From the NCBI RefSeq assembly GCF_002078875.1, contig NC_034424.1:7357586-7421585 (forward strand): a stretch of 64,000 nucleotides of DNA. Direction: 5' to 3'. Shown here one piece after another: positions 59,601-64,000 of this stretch. Made by a program: the position numbers and the translations under genes. Each line of letters begins with the position of its first letter. Position 1 is the stretch's first letter. This stretch comes from Numida meleagris. Taxonomy: Eukaryota; Chordata; Aves; Galliformes; Numididae. Below the pieces are notes generated by a model. The model ran no database searches, was not told the origin of the DNA, and was given only the letters and a program-made list of their open reading frames with translations.

Positions 59601-62600
59601 CAAAGCATTAGGAGATGGATTGAAGTCAGGCAGAGCTTGCTCCTCCAACCACTTCTGAGCTGGGAGGTGAAGAGCTGCAGAGAAGGAGAGTTGTTTTCTA
59701 AAACTTACAAAAAAGCAAGCCATCTTTTCAGATCCATCTGTGCATCTTGCTTTTCTATCTCCTCAGTCCTTCAGATCCATTTTGAACCCTTAATGCTAAC
59801 ACAGCAAGTAAAGCTCCTGGGACTCAGCCTTGCTGACCCCAGATCAGCAGCTCAGGACAATTAGGAGGCATAAACACACGGTCAGCCAAGGAGCAAAGCA
59901 AAGAACCACACTTAGGGGTGCTTTGAGAGACCCAGACAAAGTCCCTTGCCATGCTTTGGCCAAATACACCACCTCCATTTGGTGTCTGTGTTGAGAGTGA
60001 GCAAAGGCAGCTGCAACCGAGATGTGCCTGGACATCAGTAGTACACGGGCACACGCAGGAGCGTTTTTCAAGATGGGAAAAAAAATAAACAGCCCGTGAA
60101 TACTTGTAACCCCGGGGCAACAGAACACATATCCTGGCAACGCGTGTGGGTTTTACTCTTCCATGACAATTTGCTTCGCTATTCATGAAGAAATATGTTG
60201 GTGCTGTTACCTTAGCAACTGCCGCATCACGTTACGGTGATGCTCTGCCCGAGGTGCGTGGAGCCCTGCCTTAAAGGAGCATGGCTGCCTCTCCTGTGCC
60301 TCTCCCCATGGAAATAGAGCTCAGCTGAGGTGGGATCCTCACCAGGGAAGCCTCAGAAGTTGGTAATGAAGCAGGAGGAAATGCGTTCATTTAGAAGTAC
60401 TGTTTGGAGCAGAGCACTGTGTCTGATCACTGTGGCCCAGAGCCACTTTGGATGATATGCTGTATAAACGTGCAGCAAAAACGAGCTATTTTCCCAAAAT
60501 GTTTCCACTTTTTAAGGGAAGAAAAAGGGCAGCAAGTGGCCACTGGCAGGCTGGATGTGTGACACATAACATCTTTGTCCAGGTGTCTCCACCCATAGTG
60601 TCTATCTTAGCATCTTCTACCAGAGTGGGCCCATTTCCCAAGAAACAACAATTTTTGCCTTCCTTTGTGTTGACTTCAGTAGAGAAATTCAGCCCCAGTA
60701 CCTGTAGCTGGGATCCCAAGGCAGCTCCTACAGAAAGACAAGGGGAAAATCTATCACACTGTGGCACCCAGGCTGCCAGAAGAAAACATCCTCTGTTCAT
60801 CATTGAGTCTGTCTGCATGAAATGAGTTATTCAGGAAGATCACATGGGTCTGATTCCCTTGGAGGGTGGATTTCCCTGGAGGTGTTTCAGAGCCTTGTGA
60901 TGCTGAGAGACATGGTCAGTGGGCATGGTGGGATGGGTTGGTGTTGGGGATCCCAGAGGTGACAAATGAGGTTACAAATAGGCCATTTGAAAAAAATTGA
61001 CTGAAATGTGCCTTTCTGGAGGTAACAAAATGTCACAGAAGCTGTTTTCCCCATGCCTGGAATAGCCTTCATCCCTGTGGGGAAGAAGGGAGCAGGATCC
61101 CAGTGAACAAGAGGCTCCACAAGAGGTTTCTTAGAGAGCAATAACAGCAGTGGGAGAGGACTGAGAACCAGTTTGCAGCAAGAAGCTGCTCTTTTAGGAG
61201 AAAATAGAAAATTTTGTGCTTTCCAGCTAGATCCTGGCAAAGTGATGCTTTGGCACTGAAGGGACCCTCACACCACAGCACCCCATGCTGGAGGGGTAGC
61301 AGGTCTAGGGAGCAGGCTTCTCCCCAAATCACCACTTCCACATCCAGAAGTGTTTTAATCTGCTCTCCTGCATTGCATAACAGGGTTTCACTGCCTGCTT
61401 TTCACCTGTAATATCTGGAGGAGCCAGGAAAGTTCTTTCGGAAAGGCTCTTGGCTCCGAGTTAACTGTACCAAGCAATGGAAGAGCACCGTGCCTCCAGC
61501 TGAGTTCTTTCACAGTCTGATTAACCCTCCCCCTGAGGGAACACAGCTCCATTTTCTAATCAGAATTTTTCCAACTTCCACTCCACACTGTGGACTATCG
61601 CTTTGCCTTTTTTTTTTTTATCAGATAAAAGATCCTTTGTGTGCAGAAACCTCCCCCCAGGCAGCCTCTTCCCACCTTCCCTTTTGCGGGTGGAAGAGTC
61701 GCACCCCCATCTCTCTGCCCCCATGGCAGGAACTCCAGACCTCACAGCTCTGAGCCCTTTCCAACTTTCTGCAGGTGGTTTTCCAAGTCTGAGTAAGACT
61801 CCATGGGAATTCAAAGGCTCAAGTTGCGTTCTTCTGCTGTGTCACAATGGGCAGTTTTTCCTTTCATTTCTTTGTTTCTGTGATTTACACCCAGGAGGGG
61901 TGCTCCATGAACAGGGCCTTATCTATGGGAGCCTTGGGCATGGGTTCTGTGGCAGTGTTCTTGGCATTAATTACAAAAGGCTGTAAAAGAGGAATCAATT
62001 AAAACAAATGACAGAGCTGATGCTTTTGTCATTTACCCAGGTGCAAGCCATAATTATTACTATGAAGGTCAATGGAGCTGGATGTGTATAAAAGCAAAGG
62101 AGGGGGTGAAAACAGGTCCCACTTTGGGAACATGCTGACTTGGAGAAGGGGGTAATTCCACAGCCACACCTGGTACTGCTCCCTGGGATCTCTCTGGCCC
62201 TTCTCTGTCCCCTGATTTTGGGTGAGAGCCCATTCCCAGGTTTCCTGCTGTAGTCCCAGCTGGGGGAAGGTGATATCCACGATAAAAAAGCCTTCTAAGG
62301 CACGAGGGGAGGATGTGCTCAGACCTCATTGCACACCTGATGCTTTTGGCCTCAGTGCACTGCTCTTGATAAAGTCAAGGGGAGCTTAATGCTTTTTAAA
62401 GGTCCTCCGTTTTTATGGGCTATAAAGCATTGACCTTAAAGGGAGATGTTGAGGGAAGTATATTAAAGGCAGGGCTATGGAGGATAGCTGGGCACACCGG
62501 CTTTCCTGCAGCTGCTATCTGGGCTGCTTTTTTTTTTTCTCCTGAGCTCTCTCTAAACCAATCTGATTTTCTTCCCGTGGAGGTGCAGGGTGCTGGTGAA

Positions 62601-63239
62601 TCCTACTGCAGCAAGGTCCATGGCCGTGCAGCAGCCACACAGCCTTTCCTTGGGCACTCACTGATGGCAACACGCTGCCTTTGTTCAGTTTGTTCTCAGC
62701 TGCCGAGCCCCAGCTCAGGGTCACTGGGCTGCAAATGCTGTGGCTTCTGCCAATTGCCCTGATGGGGAGGGCAGGGAGCCCACCTCCCACTCCAGCAGTG
62801 ACCTTTGCCACAGGACCACAACAGAAGTGCTTTGCAAGGAGCACTCAAGAGAGGAAAGTCCTCTCATGGGGCCTCTGCTCATTGGGGCCTGGTGCCAAGT
62901 GATTTCTACGAAGGCACCCATTAAGGGAAGACATTCTGCATCACGTTTCTCACCTGCGAAAAAGGGGTGGTGGTGCTGTCAGCTACCGTGGGACTTAACA
63001 GTGTCCATGAGGTCCTGGGAAAGCTGTGAGCTGGAGAGCACTTGGAGCACGGGTAAGGGAGAAACGGGTGCACCGTTCCCATGGGTACTGGGAAGGGCAT
63101 GGGTGCAGCCAGAGCAGCGTGGGGTAGGCATTGCCTGTGCCCCCTCCCTAGCCAAGCTGTGGGCACACCAGCAGAGCCTCTGTGGGGTACTGGGAGCAGA
63201 GGATGCTCAGCATGAGGGTTGCACCTCTCCTTGCTCCTG
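50666..63239. other. Intergenic sequence
   Basis: About 12.6 kb with no recognised gene, RNA or transposon. Short T runs are at 53,260-53,270 and 53,446-53,457. Homeodomain-type palindromic TAATTA-like motifs are at 57,479-57,500. Open frames of 100-140 codons occur on both strands but none shows a domain or splice-bounded structure. Confidence 0.55.
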
Positions 63240-63540
63240 CCGCCCTGAATCAATTTGAGCGCGAGCCTTCCAGCAGAGGCTGCTCAGAGCCCTCGGGGAG
63301 GGTGTGCCCTGGGCAGGACCTTTGCACGGGGGTTGGGCACTTTCAGAATGAATCTCTCCGGCCCCGGCAGCTCCGGGTCGGGTCCAGCCCAGCGGGTGAG
63401 AGGCGGGGCCGGCACGGAGGGGGTTAACCCCCGCCCATCCCCGCGGCCCCCGGCGCTCCCCCACGGCCGCTCCCCGGGCTCTTTTTCCCCCTCTCCCTTT
63501 GCCGTGTTTAGTTAAATTTCCCCCGCCTTAGTTGATGTCA
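63240..63540. promoter_or_regulatory. GC/CpG-rich segment, candidate promoter or CpG island
   Basis: CpG density rises sharply over this stretch compared with the preceding 38 kb. It contains a GC box (GAGGCGGGGCC at about 63,400), runs of C-rich pyrimidines, a perfect palindrome at 63,419-63,432, and a CRE-like TGATGTCAC with an adjoining ETS-like ACATCCTG at 63,534-63,546. No TATA box is obvious. In other vertebrates the gene following COL5A1 and the ficolins is OLFM1; that this is its promoter is inference. Confidence 0.4.
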
Positions 63541-63587
63541 CATCCTGTTCCACAGCCATCCCCTGCTAGTAGCCAGCCCTACCAATT

Positions 63588-63865
63588 CCTTTTTTTTTTT
63601 TTTTTTTTTTTGCCCAGAAAAATATTTTTTTTTTTTTAACAAGATACATATTCTGACTGTTTTCATTAATATTAAGGATTCTAATTTTAAATATACATTT
63701 TTTTTTTTTTTTTTTTTTAAATCCCTGTCCTCTCCTCATCACCCCCCCTTTTCAAGGCAAACTTTTGGCAATAGCAGAGATAATCATTTCGTGCTCCGCT
63801 GAATTTCTCCTCGCAAATGCCTTTCGATCAGGGGAGCCATTAAAAAAAAAAAAAAAAAAAAAATT
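63588..63865. repeat. Cluster of T and A homopolymers
   Basis: T runs of about 22 (63,590-63,611), 12 (near 63,627-63,638) and 21 (63,698-63,718), then an A run of 22 (63,842-63,863). The spacers are AT-rich, for example TTCATTAATATTAAGG. Confidence 0.85.
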
Positions 63866-63967
63866 GCCAGGAAGCCAGAACGGAGAGAAACTGGGATCCC
63901 AATAAATATGCAAAGTGAAGGCTCTGCTAAGCAGATTTCTTGCATTGCTTCCCGGGTGTGCTGAGAG

Positions 63968-64000
63968 NNNNNNNNNNNNNNNNNNNNNNNNNNNNNNNNN
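63968..64000. other. Assembly gap (N) at the window end
   Basis: Thirty-three unknown bases continuing past the window edge. Confidence 1.

Overview
The window is vertebrate nuclear DNA, almost certainly from a bird. It holds the 3' part of one large fibrillar-collagen gene on the + strand (783 to about 24,865), followed by about 39 kb in which no coding gene is recognisable. A bird is suggested by three CR1-type LINE fragments, by the absence of mammalian repeats, and by compact introns; a galliform is plausible but not proven.

Region 1 (1-22,056) carries 24 Gly-X-Y exons of the triple helix. All start with a Gly codon, are in phase 0, have GT-AG borders, and are 36, 54, 90 or 108 bp long. 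They encode 194 uninterrupted triplets (582 residues). The telopeptide/C-propeptide exons follow: 259 bp, 113 bp, a pair of alternative 69-bp exons, 234 bp, and a last coding stretch of 147 bp including the stop. Together they give about 855 residues. The order and peptide content match the alpha-1 chain of type V collagen (COL5A1) closely, including the KRTRR convertase site, eight C-propeptide cysteines and the two known forms of exon 64. Counting back from exon 66 of mammalian COL5A1, the first exon here would be exon 38.

Region 2 (22,057 to about 24,865) is the COL5A1 3'UTR. It is rich in A and T tracts and interrupted by a 35-base assembly gap. It has two perfect 8-mer miR-29 seed matches and a string of AATAAA signals ending at 24,837.

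Region 3 (24,866-63,967) is intergenic. It has three CR1 fragments, two minisatellite-like arrays, a few microsatellites and homopolymers, and several AT-rich, homeodomain-motif-dense stretches that could be conserved regulatory elements. Near the right edge (63,240-63,540) the base composition turns strongly GC/CpG-rich, as expected of a promoter region; by vertebrate synteny the next gene could be OLFM1, but none of its coding sequence is in the window. The window ends in an assembly gap (63,968-64,000).

No undescribed system (mobile, defence or otherwise) was found. The most interesting biology is the mutually exclusive exon pair, separated by an intron too short to splice, and the candidate 3'UTR and intergenic regulatory sequence.
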